From NCBI GenBank assembly GCA_026397955.1, contig JAPLTV010000059.1:1-64000 (forward strand): DNA of 64,000 nucleotides, given 5' to 3'. Each line of letters starts with the position of its first letter. Position 1 is the first letter of the stretch. Positions 9,099 to 17,787 of the stretch are shown one piece after another. This stretch comes from Verrucomicrobiota bacterium (GTDB lineage Bacteria > Verrucomicrobiota > Verrucomicrobiia > Opitutales > UBA953). Below the pieces are notes generated by a model. That model searched no databases, was not told where the DNA came from, and saw nothing but the letters and a program-made list of their open reading frames with translations. Position numbers and translations under genes: made by a program.

Positions 9099-9563
9099 TT
9101 ATTTCTTGGTAGGGGTGGGCGCCTTGACCTTCTTGACGGCGGGGGCGCCGAGCTGCGGGAGATAGGCGGACGGACCGGAATCCGGGGAGTAACCCTCGGC
9201 GCGGTTGAGCACCTTGCCCCCGACGGTCAGGATCAGGACGGTCGGAAATCCGTTCACGCTGTACTTCTTCTGGGCCGCCTGGTTCTTCGTCTTCTCGGCG
9301 GCAGGCTGTTCCTTCCGCTTCGGGAAATCAAGTTCCACGAGGACGAAGTCCTTGGCGAATTTCTCGAACTCAGGGGTATCGAAGACCTCCTTGTGGAGCT
9401 TGATGCAATAACCGCACCAATCACTCCCGGTGAAATCGACCAAGAGTTTCTTGTTCTCCTTGGTGGCGACCTTCTTGGCCTCCTCGAGATCGCTAAGCCA
9501 GGTGAGCTCTGCTCTGACCGTGACAGTCGCGAGTAGAAGAAGGGAGAGGATGAGCTTTTTCAA
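9099..9563 (-). CDS. exported thioredoxin-fold protein (second of trio, short form)
   Basis: The shortest of three tandem paralogues (154 aa): signal peptide (residues 1-18), LTWLSDLEEAKKVA entry, redox motif DFTGSDWCGYC with Cys50 and Cys53, a Lys/Glu-rich stretch, and cis-Pro GFPTVLIL. It has no C-terminal helical domain, unlike its neighbours on either side. It starts 8 bp downstream of the first paralogue, so the three are almost certainly one transcript. The DFTGSDWC block is shared by all three, which points to tandem duplication. Confidence 0.88.
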   Translation of the reverse strand: MKKLILSLLLLATVTVRAELTWLSDLEEAKKVATKENKKLLVDFTGSDWCGYCIKLHKEVFDTPEFEKFAKDFVLVELDFPKRKEQPAAEKTKNQAAQKKYSVNGFPTVLILTVGGKVLNRAEGYSPDSGPSAYLPQLGAPAVKKVKAPTPTKK

Positions 9564-9571
9564 AAGAGGGG

Positions 9572-10366
9572 TTATTTCTTGTCCTTGTCGGCGGCCTGGG
9601 CGGCAGCGACCTGGGCGCGGAACTGCTTCAGTTCGCCGGTAAGGTCGGCGGGGTTGTCCGCGATGACCTCGTCGAGTACCTTGAGTACGGCGGCATGGTC
9701 GCCAGGCTTACAAGCCTGCACGCTACCCACGCGGGCGTTGACCGAAAGGGTGACCTTGGCGGCGCCGGTGACAGCCTTATCCTTGATGAACTTGGCAATC
9801 GCAGCCTCGGCGGCGGCGAGATCCTTCTTCTCGAGATGCGGAGTGATAAGCTTTTCCAGCTCTTCACCGTAGCCGCGCACCAGACCTTCATCCTTCTTTC
9901 CCTGGGCGAACTTGGCCTTTCCTTCGGAGGTGTTGGCCTTTGAAAGCTCGGCGAGATGGGCGAGATACTTGACCGGGCCACCGTCCTGGTAGCCGGTCTG
10001 GGCGAAAGGCACGCCGTTCGCGTCGAGCAGCATGATCGTCGGGAATCCTTCGATACCGAACTTCTCGGAGAGGGCCTTGTTCTTGGCCTTCACCTCGGCG
10101 CTCTGCTTCTTCTTCTGAGGGTAGTCGAGTTCGACGAGGACGAAATCTTTGGTGGCCGCGGCGAACTCCTTCTGGTCGAAGACTTCCTTCTTCAGACGGA
10201 TGCACCAGCCACACCAGTCGCTGCCGGTGAAGTCGACCAAGATGGCCTTCTTCTCCGCCTTGGCGACCTTGATGCCTTCATCGAGGTCGGTCAGCCAGAC
10301 ATCGGCGGCGGAAAGGGAGAGGACGCTCAGGCACAGAGCGACAACGGCGAGGATACGGCGGGGCAT
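9572..10366 (-). CDS. exported thioredoxin-fold protein (first of tandem trio)
   Basis: A 264-residue protein: signal peptide (residues 1-21, ending ALSLSAAD-like), thioredoxin domain with DFTGSDWCGWC (Cys52, Cys55) and GFPTIMLLD, then a C-terminal helical domain of ~110 residues (LEKLITPHLEKKDLAAAEAAIAKFIKDKAV) like that of the third paralogue. It heads the minus-strand trio and faces the divergent CbiX gene, with the promoter presumably in the 64 bp between them. Function beyond thiol-disulfide chemistry cannot be stated. Confidence 0.88.
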   Translation of the reverse strand: MPRRILAVVALCLSVLSLSAADVWLTDLDEGIKVAKAEKKAILVDFTGSDWCGWCIRLKKEVFDQKEFAAATKDFVLVELDYPQKKKQSAEVKAKNKALSEKFGIEGFPTIMLLDANGVPFAQTGYQDGGPVKYLAHLAELSKANTSEGKAKFAQGKKDEGLVRGYGEELEKLITPHLEKKDLAAAEAAIAKFIKDKAVTGAAKVTLSVNARVGSVQACKPGDHAAVLKVLDEVIADNPADLTGELKQFRAQVAAAQAADKDKK

Positions 10367-10430
10367 CCCTCAAGGAAACCCGGCCCACACAACGAGGCAA
10401 CCTGTAATCAGCCAACCCGGCGTTGCCAAT

Positions 10431-11429
10431 ATGAAGATTATCCCTCACTTACCCCTCATGGCCGGCACCCGTATCCTCCTCGTCGATAATGGTTCCTATG
10501 AACCAGCGGCTACTTTGGCCCTGAGGGGGCTGGCCCTGGAAGTCGGCAAACTCATCGGCCAGGAGGTCCATCCGGTCTCGACGATGCACTCGACGAAGAT
10601 CGACCCTGCCCTGCTCGGCGGCATCCCGGCCGTCATCCTCGAAGGCGCCGTCCAACAGGCCAAGGCTGATGGCATCGACGAACTCGTCGTCATCCCCCTC
10701 TTCATCGGCCCCAGCCGCGCGATCACGGAATACCTGCCCAAGGTCTTCGCTGACGCCCAGCCTGGCGCGATGAAGCTCAGCATCCGCGAGCCGCTCTTCG
10801 GCCCCGAGCTGATCAGCATGCTGATCGATAACTTGAAATCGACCGGCTGGACCAAGGGTAGCGGCACGGTCTACCTTTGCGATCACGGCTCCCCCATTCC
10901 TGAAGTGACGCGTTGCCGCAACTTCTTCGCCGTCTCGCTTCGGAATCAACTCGGCCTGAACGCGGACGAATTGATAGCCTGCTCGATGGAGCGACGAGAT
11001 GGTCCGGAATATGACTTCAACAAGCCCTTACTCGAAGACGCGTTACAACAGGCCAAGGGCGAGGCGGTCATCCTGATGCTTTTCCTACTACCCGGCCGTC
11101 ATGCCGGAGGGGACGGCGACGTCGCGACCATCGCGAAGGAACACGCGCCAGCAGGTCTGCAATGGAAGCTCAGCCCGCTGCTCGGCACGCACCCCGTCCT
11201 GCCCGCGCTACTCTTCCGACGACACCTCTACGCCCCGGGATTCAAGTCAGCCAAGATCGCCGTCATCGCGTCAGTGCTCTCGATGGGACTACTGCCCGTC
11301 TTGATCGGCGTCATTGCCCCGAAAAACCTAGGCCTAGGCGATCGACTCATACTCTGGCTCGGCGGAGCGGCCCTGATTTGCGCCACCCTCATCTTTTTTC
11401 TGAAGGCTAAGGCCTGTAAGAAGGCCTGA
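10431..11429 (+). CDS. CbiX/SirB-type sirohydrochlorin chelatase with C-terminal membrane hairpin
   Basis: A 332-residue, two-domain chelatase-like protein expected to insert Fe (or Co) into sirohydrochlorin. In the first half the usual GHGS loop reads LVDNGS (no His) and the second-ligand region (FIGPSRAITEYLP) also lacks His. The second half keeps DHGS (His152) and GRHAGGD (His224), so one active site may remain. Two hydrophobic segments close the protein (residues ~280-300 and ~308-326), suggesting membrane anchoring. The ATG at 10431 fits the family; the frame is open further upstream. Convergent with SUMT and near cysI, so a sirohaem role fits. Confidence 0.78.
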   Translation: MKIIPHLPLMAGTRILLVDNGSYEPAATLALRGLALEVGKLIGQEVHPVSTMHSTKIDPALLGGIPAVILEGAVQQAKADGIDELVVIPLFIGPSRAITEYLPKVFADAQPGAMKLSIREPLFGPELISMLIDNLKSTGWTKGSGTVYLCDHGSPIPEVTRCRNFFAVSLRNQLGLNADELIACSMERRDGPEYDFNKPLLEDALQQAKGEAVILMLFLLPGRHAGGDGDVATIAKEHAPAGLQWKLSPLLGTHPVLPALLFRRHLYAPGFKSAKIAVIASVLSMGLLPVLIGVIAPKNLGLGDRLILWLGGAALICATLIFFLKAKACKKA

Positions 11430-11431
11430 AC

Positions 11432-12199
11432 TCAGGCGAACGCCGCGATGCGGCCCATGAGGCCGGCATGACGGGGCGGAGCGACGACGGCGCCGACGAC
11501 CGCGATGAGCGGCGTGGGCAGAAGAGAGACGTCCACCTTGCCTGAAGCGAGGTCGTTCAAAGTCGTGAGCACGTCCGACGTGCCATCCTGAGAGACCTTC
11601 GAAAGTAAACGAATCGGGAGATCGGCCTGAGCGCCGGCGGCGATGAGTTTAATCGCGACGGACGGCAGCGCCTTTGCACCCATGTAAAGACAGAGCGTGG
11701 CGCCAGTCTCGATGTGTGCCTTCCAATTCTGATCACTGCCATCGGCGCAGTGGCCGGTGAGGAACGTGACGGAGGCGGCCTTGCCGCGATGCGTCAGCGG
11801 GAATGCGGCATCCGCTCCGGCAGCGGTCGCAGCGGTGATACCCGGCACGACTTCGAAAGGAATGCCATGGGCGGCGAGATGATCCATCTCTTCGCCGAGA
11901 CGACCGAAGATGCCAGGGTCGCCACCTTTTAGGCGGACGATGAGACCGCCCTGACGCGCTTCACGCACGATTACGGCGTTGATCTCGTCCTGAGTCATCG
12001 AATGGACTCCGCAGCGCTTACCGACCGGCACGATCTTGGTCGTCGCCGGAATCTCCTCCAAAAGGGCATCCCCCGGCAGGGCATCATGAATGACGACATC
12101 CGCCTGCTTGAGCAGACGCAGGCCCCTCACGGTGATCAGGTCCGGGGCTCCGGGTCCTGCACCGACGAAGGCCACCCGGCCGATGTCACAATTTACCAT
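11432..12199 (-). CDS. cobA: uroporphyrinogen-III C-methyltransferase (SUMT)
   Basis: SUMT methylates uroporphyrinogen III twice with SAM to give precorrin-2, the branch to sirohaem. The 255-residue protein has GAGPGAPDLITVRGLRLL, DALPGDALLEE, KGGDPGIFGRLGEE and the PGITAATAA motif. It is the stand-alone type without the CysG dehydrogenase/chelatase part, so the precorrin-2 oxidation step must be encoded elsewhere. It ends 2 bp from the convergent chelatase gene and is divergent from cysI across 57 AT-rich bases. Confidence 0.94.
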   Translation of the reverse strand: MVNCDIGRVAFVGAGPGAPDLITVRGLRLLKQADVVIHDALPGDALLEEIPATTKIVPVGKRCGVHSMTQDEINAVIVREARQGGLIVRLKGGDPGIFGRLGEEMDHLAAHGIPFEVVPGITAATAAGADAAFPLTHRGKAASVTFLTGHCADGSDQNWKAHIETGATLCLYMGAKALPSVAIKLIAAGAQADLPIRLLSKVSQDGTSDVLTTLNDLASGKVDVSLLPTPLIAVVGAVVAPPRHAGLMGRIAAFA

Positions 12200-12256
12200 T
12201 TATTTAAACTTGACCCTATTGATGTAATCATAAGTCATCTTATCAAGTATTAAATC
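12200..12256. promoter_or_regulatory. AT-rich divergent control region of cobA and cysI with small inverted repeat
   Basis: These 57 bp are strikingly A+T-rich in a GC-rich genome and separate two divergent genes of one pathway. They contain a perfect 5-bp inverted repeat, ATAAG and CTTAT around TCAT (12230-12243), and a TTGACC hexamer at 12210-12215. Shared control by a sulfur regulator is plausible, but I cannot assign the repeat to a known regulator and no clean -10/-35 pair stands out. Confidence 0.45.
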
Positions 12257-14008
12257 ATGGACCCTATCTCCGGCAAGCCTCTAGCTAAGAACGAACTCAT
12301 GAAGGCGGATAAACCCGACCTTTCGGGCAATATTCGCGAAACCCTCGCCAACCCCGAAGCCGATCGCTTCACCGGGGATGACGAGCAGTTCATCAAGTTC
12401 CACGGCATCTACCAGCAGGATGACCGCGACAAGCGCAAGACGGGCAAGGAATACTCCGTCATGGTGCGCACGCGCCAGACCGGTGGCATCGTCCCGGCCG
12501 CCCAGTACATCGTCTACGACGAACTCTCCAGCCGCTTCGCCAACGGCACCCTCCGCATCACTTCCCGCCAGACCTTCCAGTTCCACGGCGTGCTGCAGCA
12601 AGGCATCGGCCCGCTGATCAAGTCGATCAACGATGCGCTCTCCTCCACCCTCGCTACCTGCGGTGACGTGAATCGTAACGTCACGGCTCCGTCCAACCCG
12701 CCCGTCGATACCATCGCCGTGCAGGTCGACGAAGATGCGTTCGCCATCACCCGCGCCCTGCTGCCGACCACCACGGCCTATCACTCCATCTGGGTGGACG
12801 GCGTGCAGGTCGACCTCGGTCTCGGCGACAAGGTCTCCAAGGCCCGCACTACCGTCGACCAGGCCAATCCGTACATGCCCCCGCCCGCCGACACGGACGA
12901 GTCCGGCGCGCCTGCGGATGCGCTCTACGGCAAGACCTACCTGCCGCGTAAGTTCAAGACCGGCTTCGCCATCCCTCCGAACAACGACACCGATATCTTC
13001 ACCAACGACATGGGCTACGTGGCCATCGTCGAGAACGGCAAGCTTATCGGCTACAACCTGCTCGTCGGCGGCGGCCTTGGCACCTCCCACGGCAACAAGG
13101 CCACCTACCCTCGCCTCGCCGACGTCATCGGCTTCATCACCCGCGAACAGGTCATCGCCGTCGGCTCGGCCGTCGTCGCCATCCACCGCGATTGGGGTGA
13201 TCGTACCGACCGCAAGCACGCCCGCATCAAGTACGTCCTGCAGGAAAAGGGCGTCGAATGGTTCCGCGCCGAACTCGGCCAGCGCCTCGGCGCCCCGCTT
13301 CCAGCCGCCAAGCCCTTCCTCTTCCGAGGCCAGGGCGACGCCTTCGGTTGGTTCAAGCAACTCGACGGCAACTGGTTCCTCGGCCTCTTCGTCGAGACCG
13401 GCCGCGTCAAGGACGCCGATAACTACAAGCTGAAGACCGCCCTCCGCAAGATCGCCGAGACGTACGGCCCGACCTTCCGCCTCACCGCCACCCAGAACCT
13501 CATCCTTTCCGACATCAAGGAAGCCGACAAGGCTGCCATCGAGAAGGTGCTGCATGACCATGGTTGCAGCATCGTCTTCAACCCCGGCCTGATCAAGGGA
13601 CGCGGCATGGCCTGCCCGGCTCTCCCGACCTGCGGTCTCGCTCTCGCCGAATCCGAACGCGTCTTCCCGAAGTTCCTCGCGAAGCTCGAAGAAGGCCAGG
13701 CCGCCGCGGGCATCGCCAACGAAGAACTCGTCGTGCGCATGACGGGCTGCCCCAACGGTTGCGCTCGTCCTTACAACGCCGAGATCGGCCTCGTGGGTAA
13801 AGCTCCGGGCAAGTACAACATCATGCTAGGCGGTAACCGCGAGGGCACCCGCCTCGCTCGCCTCTGGAAGGAAGCCGCCCTCGCCGACGAAATCCCGGTG
13901 CTCATCGGCGAACTCTTCAAGCAGTACGCCAAGGAACGCACGACCGGTCAGGCCTTTGGTGATTGGGTCGACCAGGCCCCTGTCTGGCCCGCCGCTCCCG
14001 CCGCCTAA
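12257..14008 (+). CDS. cysI: sulfite reductase haemoprotein subunit
   Basis: Sirohaem and [4Fe-4S] enzyme reducing sulfite to sulfide. The 583-residue length fits CysI. The iron-sulfur/sirohaem ligands are C453-x5-C459 (ACPALPTCGLA) and C498-x3-C502 (GCPNGC). The parachute-like blocks LRITSRQTFQFHG and LVGGGLGTSHGNK are intact. No CysJ flavoprotein gene is adjacent, so the electron donor is unresolved. It begins a plus-strand cluster followed by cysH, cysD and cysNC. Confidence 0.95.
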   Translation: MDPISGKPLAKNELMKADKPDLSGNIRETLANPEADRFTGDDEQFIKFHGIYQQDDRDKRKTGKEYSVMVRTRQTGGIVPAAQYIVYDELSSRFANGTLRITSRQTFQFHGVLQQGIGPLIKSINDALSSTLATCGDVNRNVTAPSNPPVDTIAVQVDEDAFAITRALLPTTTAYHSIWVDGVQVDLGLGDKVSKARTTVDQANPYMPPPADTDESGAPADALYGKTYLPRKFKTGFAIPPNNDTDIFTNDMGYVAIVENGKLIGYNLLVGGGLGTSHGNKATYPRLADVIGFITREQVIAVGSAVVAIHRDWGDRTDRKHARIKYVLQEKGVEWFRAELGQRLGAPLPAAKPFLFRGQGDAFGWFKQLDGNWFLGLFVETGRVKDADNYKLKTALRKIAETYGPTFRLTATQNLILSDIKEADKAAIEKVLHDHGCSIVFNPGLIKGRGMACPALPTCGLALAESERVFPKFLAKLEEGQAAAGIANEELVVRMTGCPNGCARPYNAEIGLVGKAPGKYNIMLGGNREGTRLARLWKEAALADEIPVLIGELFKQYAKERTTGQAFGDWVDQAPVWPAAPAA

Positions 14009-14016
14009 GTCAGTCG

Positions 14017-14739
14017 ATGGCCGACCTCAACCCAGACCGCATCCCGGATCTCGACGCCCGTCTCTCGACGCTGGCGCCGGTGGATCGTCTGCGCTGGGCC
14101 TACGAGACCTTCGGCGCCCGCGCTGGCATCGGTACGAGCTTCCAGCCCGCCGGCATCGTCATCCTGCATCTCGCAAAGACAGCTGGAATTCCGCTCCAGG
14201 CTTTCACGCTCAACACCGGGCTACTCTTCCCTGAGACGCTTGAGTTCAAGGCGAAGCTCGAAGCCCACCTCGGCATCAAGGTCGAGGAAGTGCACCCCGC
14301 GCAGACGGTCGAACAGCAGGCCGCCCAATACGGTGCCGAACTCTGGAAGCGCGACCCTGAGAAGTGCTGCGAACTCCGCAAGGTCGACTCGCTCGGCAAG
14401 AAACTCTTCGACCTCGATCTCTGGATCACCGGTATGCGCCGCGACCAGAGCGCCGAGCGTTCCGTGACGCCGCTCCTCTCGCTGGCCGCCCGTCCCGACA
14501 ACTCCGACGTCTGGAAGCTCAACCCGCTCGTCGACTGGAGCCGCGACCAGGTCTGGGCCTACCTCAAGGAGCACGGCCTGCCGCACAACGTCCTGCACGA
14601 CCGCGGCTATCGCTCGATCGGTTGCTTCCCTTGCACCCTGCCCACCTCCGGTGGCGACGAACGCGGCGGCCGCTGGCCCGGCTTCGAGAAGAAGGAATGC
14701 GGCCTCCACACGCGCACGAAGAAAGGGCTGGGCGGCTAG
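14017..14739 (+). CDS. cysH: adenylyl-sulfate (APS) reductase, iron-sulfur type
   Basis: A thioredoxin-dependent reductase forming sulfite from an activated sulfate nucleotide. The 240-residue protein has the PP-loop region and the four [4Fe-4S] cysteines of the APS-reducing subclass: C117-C118 (EKCCELRK) and C203-x2-C206 (GCFPC). The catalytic Cys228 is in KKECGLH. PAPS-only enzymes lack the CC/CxxC set. ATG 14017, 8 bp after cysI, fits the family; an in-frame ATG at 13963 lies inside cysI. Confidence 0.93.
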   Translation: MADLNPDRIPDLDARLSTLAPVDRLRWAYETFGARAGIGTSFQPAGIVILHLAKTAGIPLQAFTLNTGLLFPETLEFKAKLEAHLGIKVEEVHPAQTVEQQAAQYGAELWKRDPEKCCELRKVDSLGKKLFDLDLWITGMRRDQSAERSVTPLLSLAARPDNSDVWKLNPLVDWSRDQVWAYLKEHGLPHNVLHDRGYRSIGCFPCTLPTSGGDERGGRWPGFEKKECGLHTRTKKGLGG

Positions 14740-14883
14740 CGGTTAGCGGATGGCGGATAGGAAACCCTCCAAAATCCAACCACCCTCCGTCCCTCTAGTC
14801 CCACTGTCATCCCAACCGCCAACCGCTTCCACCTTCACTTTTCCCAACCGCCAACCGCTAACCGCTTCCACCTTCCTTTCAGC
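14738..14883. repeat. intergenic repeats between cysH and cysD
   Basis: The gap holds a perfect 12-bp inverted repeat (AGCGGTTAGCGG at 14738-14749 against its complement at 14855-14866) and two direct copies of a CCCAACCGCCAACCGC-led block (14811-14836 and 14843-14875, the second with an extra AACCGCT). The left arm overlaps the cysH stop codon. A long-range stem of about 105-nt loop is possible in mRNA. No gene is visible in it. Confidence 0.6.
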
Positions 14884-15705
14884 ATGTCCCGCAACGCCCA
14901 AAACGACCACCTCACGCGCCTCGAACAGACGTCGATCCACGTCTTCCGCGAAGCCTTCGCCAACTTCCGCTCCGTCTGCATGCCCTGGTCCATGGGCAAG
15001 GACTCCAACGTCCTCATCTGGCTCGCCCGTAAGGCCTTCTGCGGCAAGATCCCCTTCCCGCTCCTGCACATCGACACGACCTACGAATTCCCGGAGATGT
15101 ATGAGTTCCGCGAGAAGGCCAAGGTCATCCACGGCATCGACCTCATCGTCCGCGTCAACGAGGACGCCATCCGTCGCGGCATCGGCTACGCCACGCACGA
15201 CCCGGTGACCGTCACGCACGAACTCAAGACCGTCCCGTTCAAGGCTGCGATCGATGAATTCAAGTGGGACGCCCTCGTCACCGGCATCCGCCGCGACGAA
15301 GACCCGACCCGCGCCAAGGAGCGCTGGTTCTCCCCTCGCTCCGCCGAAGGCAACTGGGACTACAAGGACCAGCCGCCGGAATTCTGGGGCCAGTTCGCCA
15401 GCTCCGCTCCCGAAGGTGGCCACGTCCGCGTGCAGCCGCTCCTGGAATGGACCGAGCTCGACATTTGGGAATACATCCGCCGCGAGAACATCCCGAACCC
15501 GACCCTCTACTTCGCCCGCGACGGCAAGCGCTTCCGCTCCCTCGGCTGCCATCCAATCACGCACCCGGTCGACAGCCCGGCCAGCAACATCGACGAAGTC
15601 ATCGAGGAACTGAAGTTGACCAAGACCAGCGAACGCGCCGGTCGCGCCCAGGACCACGTCGGTCGCAACTCGATGCAAGAACTCCGCGCCAAGGGCTTCA
15701 TGTGA
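14884..15705 (+). CDS. cysD: sulfate adenylyltransferase small subunit
   Basis: CysD is the PP-loop subunit of ATP sulfurylase and makes APS from sulfate and ATP with the CysN GTPase. The 273-residue protein has the PP-loop [45 protein letters not shown] and [14 protein letters not shown], all family landmarks. The ATG at 14884 gives the usual N-terminus. cysNC follows after 13 bp. Confidence 0.95.
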   Translation: MSRNAQNDHLTRLEQTSIHVFREAFANFRSVCMPWSMGKDSNVLIWLARKAFCGKIPFPLLHIDTTYEFPEMYEFREKAKVIHGIDLIVRVNEDAIRRGIGYATHDPVTVTHELKTVPFKAAIDEFKWDALVTGIRRDEDPTRAKERWFSPRSAEGNWDYKDQPPEFWGQFASSAPEGGHVRVQPLLEWTELDIWEYIRRENIPNPTLYFARDGKRFRSLGCHPITHPVDSPASNIDEVIEELKLTKTSERAGRAQDHVGRNSMQELRAKGFM

Positions 15706-15718
15706 GCCGCCCAACAAG

Positions 15719-17611
15719 ATGAACACCCAATCCCTTTCCCAACCTGTGAGCACCTCCCTTCCCTCCGTCGAAGACCATCGCAAGATGCACGTCGTCGTCG
15801 TCGGCCACGTCGACCACGGCAAGTCCACCTTTGTCGGCCGCCTCCTCAACGACACCGACTCCCTGCCCAACGGCAAAATCGAGCAGGTTCGTAAGAACTG
15901 TGCCATCGAAGGCATGGAGTTCGAATACGCCTTCCTCCTCGACGCCCTGATCGAAGAGCAGGAACAGAACATCACCATCGACACGACGCGCATCTTCTTT
16001 CGCACGAAGCAGCGCGCCTACGCGATCATCGACGCCCCGGGCCACAAGGAGTTCCTCAAGAACATGGTGACTGGTGCCGCCAGCGCCTCCGCCGCCCTCC
16101 TCCTCATCGACGCCAAAGAAGGCGTGATGGAACAGTCCCGCCGCCACGCGTTCCTGCTCTCCCTCCTGGGAGTGAAGCAGCTCGTCGTACTGGTGAACAA
16201 GATGGACCTGGTCGACCACTCCGAGTCCACCTACCAGAAGATTGTCGCCGAATACTCGGCCTTCCTGAAGACGCTCGGTCTGAACGCCGTCCACTTCATC
16301 CCGATCGCCGCCAAGCACGGCGAGAACGTCGTCGACCGCTCCGCCAAGATGGCTTGGTGGAAGGGTCCGACGGTCACCGAAGCCCTCGATAACTTCGCCC
16401 ACGAGGACGACCTCACCGGTCTACCCCTGCGCCTGCCGGTCTCCGACATCTACCGTTTCGACCACCGTCGCATCATCGCGGGTCGCGTCGAAGCCGGCGC
16501 CATCCGTCCCGGCGACGAGCTCATCTTCCAGCCTGGCGGCCGTCGCAGCACGGTCCGCACCTTCGAAGACTGGCCGGGGCCTGATTCCCGTTCGGTGGTC
16601 GGCACGGGCGGCTCCGCCAGCGTGACGCTCTCCGAGCAGATCTTCGTGGAACGTGGACAGGTCGCTTCCCACCCGGCCAACCAGCCCCGTGTCGGCCGCG
16701 AATTCCGCGCCCGCATCTTCTGGCTCGGCAAGGAACCACTCGTCCAGAACAAGACCTACCGCCTGCGACTGCTCACCCAGAACGTGGACGCCGTCATCGC
16801 CAAGATCATAAAGGTGACCGACGCCTCGACGCTCGAATCCAAGGAGGCCGCCAGCGTCCCCCGCGACTCGATTTGCGAAGTGATCGTCCGCGCCACCCGT
16901 AACATCGCTTACGATTTGCACAGCGAGTGCCCCATCACGGGTCGCTTCGCCCTCGAAGAAGGCGGCCGCATCCATGGCGGCGGCATCATCCTCGACGCGG
17001 TCTCTAAATCTGAAGCGCCTTCCGGCAAGGTCACCGCCTCCGAACGCGGCGCACGCGCCGGTCACCCGCCCGCAGTCATCTGGTTCACGGGCCTCTCCGG
17101 CTCGGGCAAGTCGACCATCGCCGAAGCCGTCGAGCGCCGTCTCTTCGATGCCGGCCGCAACGTCATCCGCGTGGATGGCGACGACCTCCGCGTCTCGCTG
17201 AATCGCGATCTCGGATTCTCCTCCGCCGACCGCGCCGAAAGCGTCCGTCGTGCCTCCGCCGTCGCCGGCCTCTTCGCCGGTACCGGCCACATCACGCTCG
17301 TCACCCTCATCGCTCCGTTGGCCGCCGACCGCGCCAAGGCCCGCGCCGCCCTCGCGAACCACACGTTCATCGAGGTCTTCGTCGACGCCCCGCTCGCCGT
17401 CTGCGAATCCCGCGACGTCAAGGGACTCTACGCCAAGGCCCGCCGTGGCGAGATTGCCGAGTTCACCGGCATCTCCTCCCCGTACGAAGCCCCCGAATCC
17501 CCTGAGGTCCATATTAAGACCGACAAGACCTCCCAGGAAGAAGCCGTCGACCTCGTGCTCAGCGCCATCGACAAGGTCCTCCAGGGCAAGGGCGACGACT
17601 GGGAAGTGTAA
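15719..17611 (+). CDS. cysNC: bifunctional sulfate adenylyltransferase GTPase / APS kinase
   Basis: A 630-residue fusion. Residues ~20-430 are the CysN elongation-factor-like GTPase (G1 GHVDHGKST at 29-37, DAPGHKEF G3, NKMD G4, then two beta-barrel domains). Residues ~450-630 are APS kinase (P-loop GLSGSGKS at 458-465, [21 protein letters not shown] and YAKARRGEI). The CysN part drives APS synthesis with CysD; the kinase part makes PAPS. The fusion is known in other bacteria. Confidence 0.95.
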   Translation: MNTQSLSQPVSTSLPSVEDHRKMHVVVVGHVDHGKSTFVGRLLNDTDSLPNGKIEQVRKNCAIEGMEFEYAFLLDALIEEQEQNITIDTTRIFFRTKQRAYAIIDAPGHKEFLKNMVTGAASASAALLLIDAKEGVMEQSRRHAFLLSLLGVKQLVVLVNKMDLVDHSESTYQKIVAEYSAFLKTLGLNAVHFIPIAAKHGENVVDRSAKMAWWKGPTVTEALDNFAHEDDLTGLPLRLPVSDIYRFDHRRIIAGRVEAGAIRPGDELIFQPGGRRSTVRTFEDWPGPDSRSVVGTGGSASVTLSEQIFVERGQVASHPANQPRVGREFRARIFWLGKEPLVQNKTYRLRLLTQNVDAVIAKIIKVTDASTLESKEAASVPRDSICEVIVRATRNIAYDLHSECPITGRFALEEGGRIHGGGIILDAVSKSEAPSGKVTASERGARAGHPPAVIWFTGLSGSGKSTIAEAVERRLFDAGRNVIRVDGDDLRVSLNRDLGFSSADRAESVRRASAVAGLFAGTGHITLVTLIAPLAADRAKARAALANHTFIEVFVDAPLAVCESRDVKGLYAKARRGEIAEFTGISSPYEAPESPEVHIKTDKTSQEEAVDLVLSAIDKVLQGKGDDWEV

Positions 17612-17623
17612 GCGACCAAGACT

Positions 17624-17742
17624 AGAGGCCCGGAGGCCCAGAGGCTCGGAGGCTCAGCAAACCTGAGATTCCCAGCCGCTGGGCCTTCCCTTTTTAGGCT
17701 GTCTCATTCTGGGCCACTGGGCCTCCGAGCCTCCGGGCCTCT
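17624..17742. repeat. imperfect long inverted repeat and possible terminator after cysNC
   Basis: A 14-bp perfect inverted repeat (AGAGGCCCGGAGGC at 17624-17637, complement at 17729-17742) flanks further GGAGGCTCGG-type words in both arms. Between them, CCCAG-CCG-CTGGG (17671-17683) is followed by a T-run at 17691-17695, which could terminate the cys transcript. The 176-bp gap to the sulfatase holds no gene. Confidence 0.55.
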
Positions 17743-17787
17743 ATGTGTCCTCTTGTCCTCGTGCCCTCCGGCCTCTAATCCTCGTCT

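Noticed and set aside
12281-13561. 426-codon minus-strand open frame under cysI
   Set aside because: Antisense to the coding part that contains sulfite reductase motifs; no start signal and no family resemblance.
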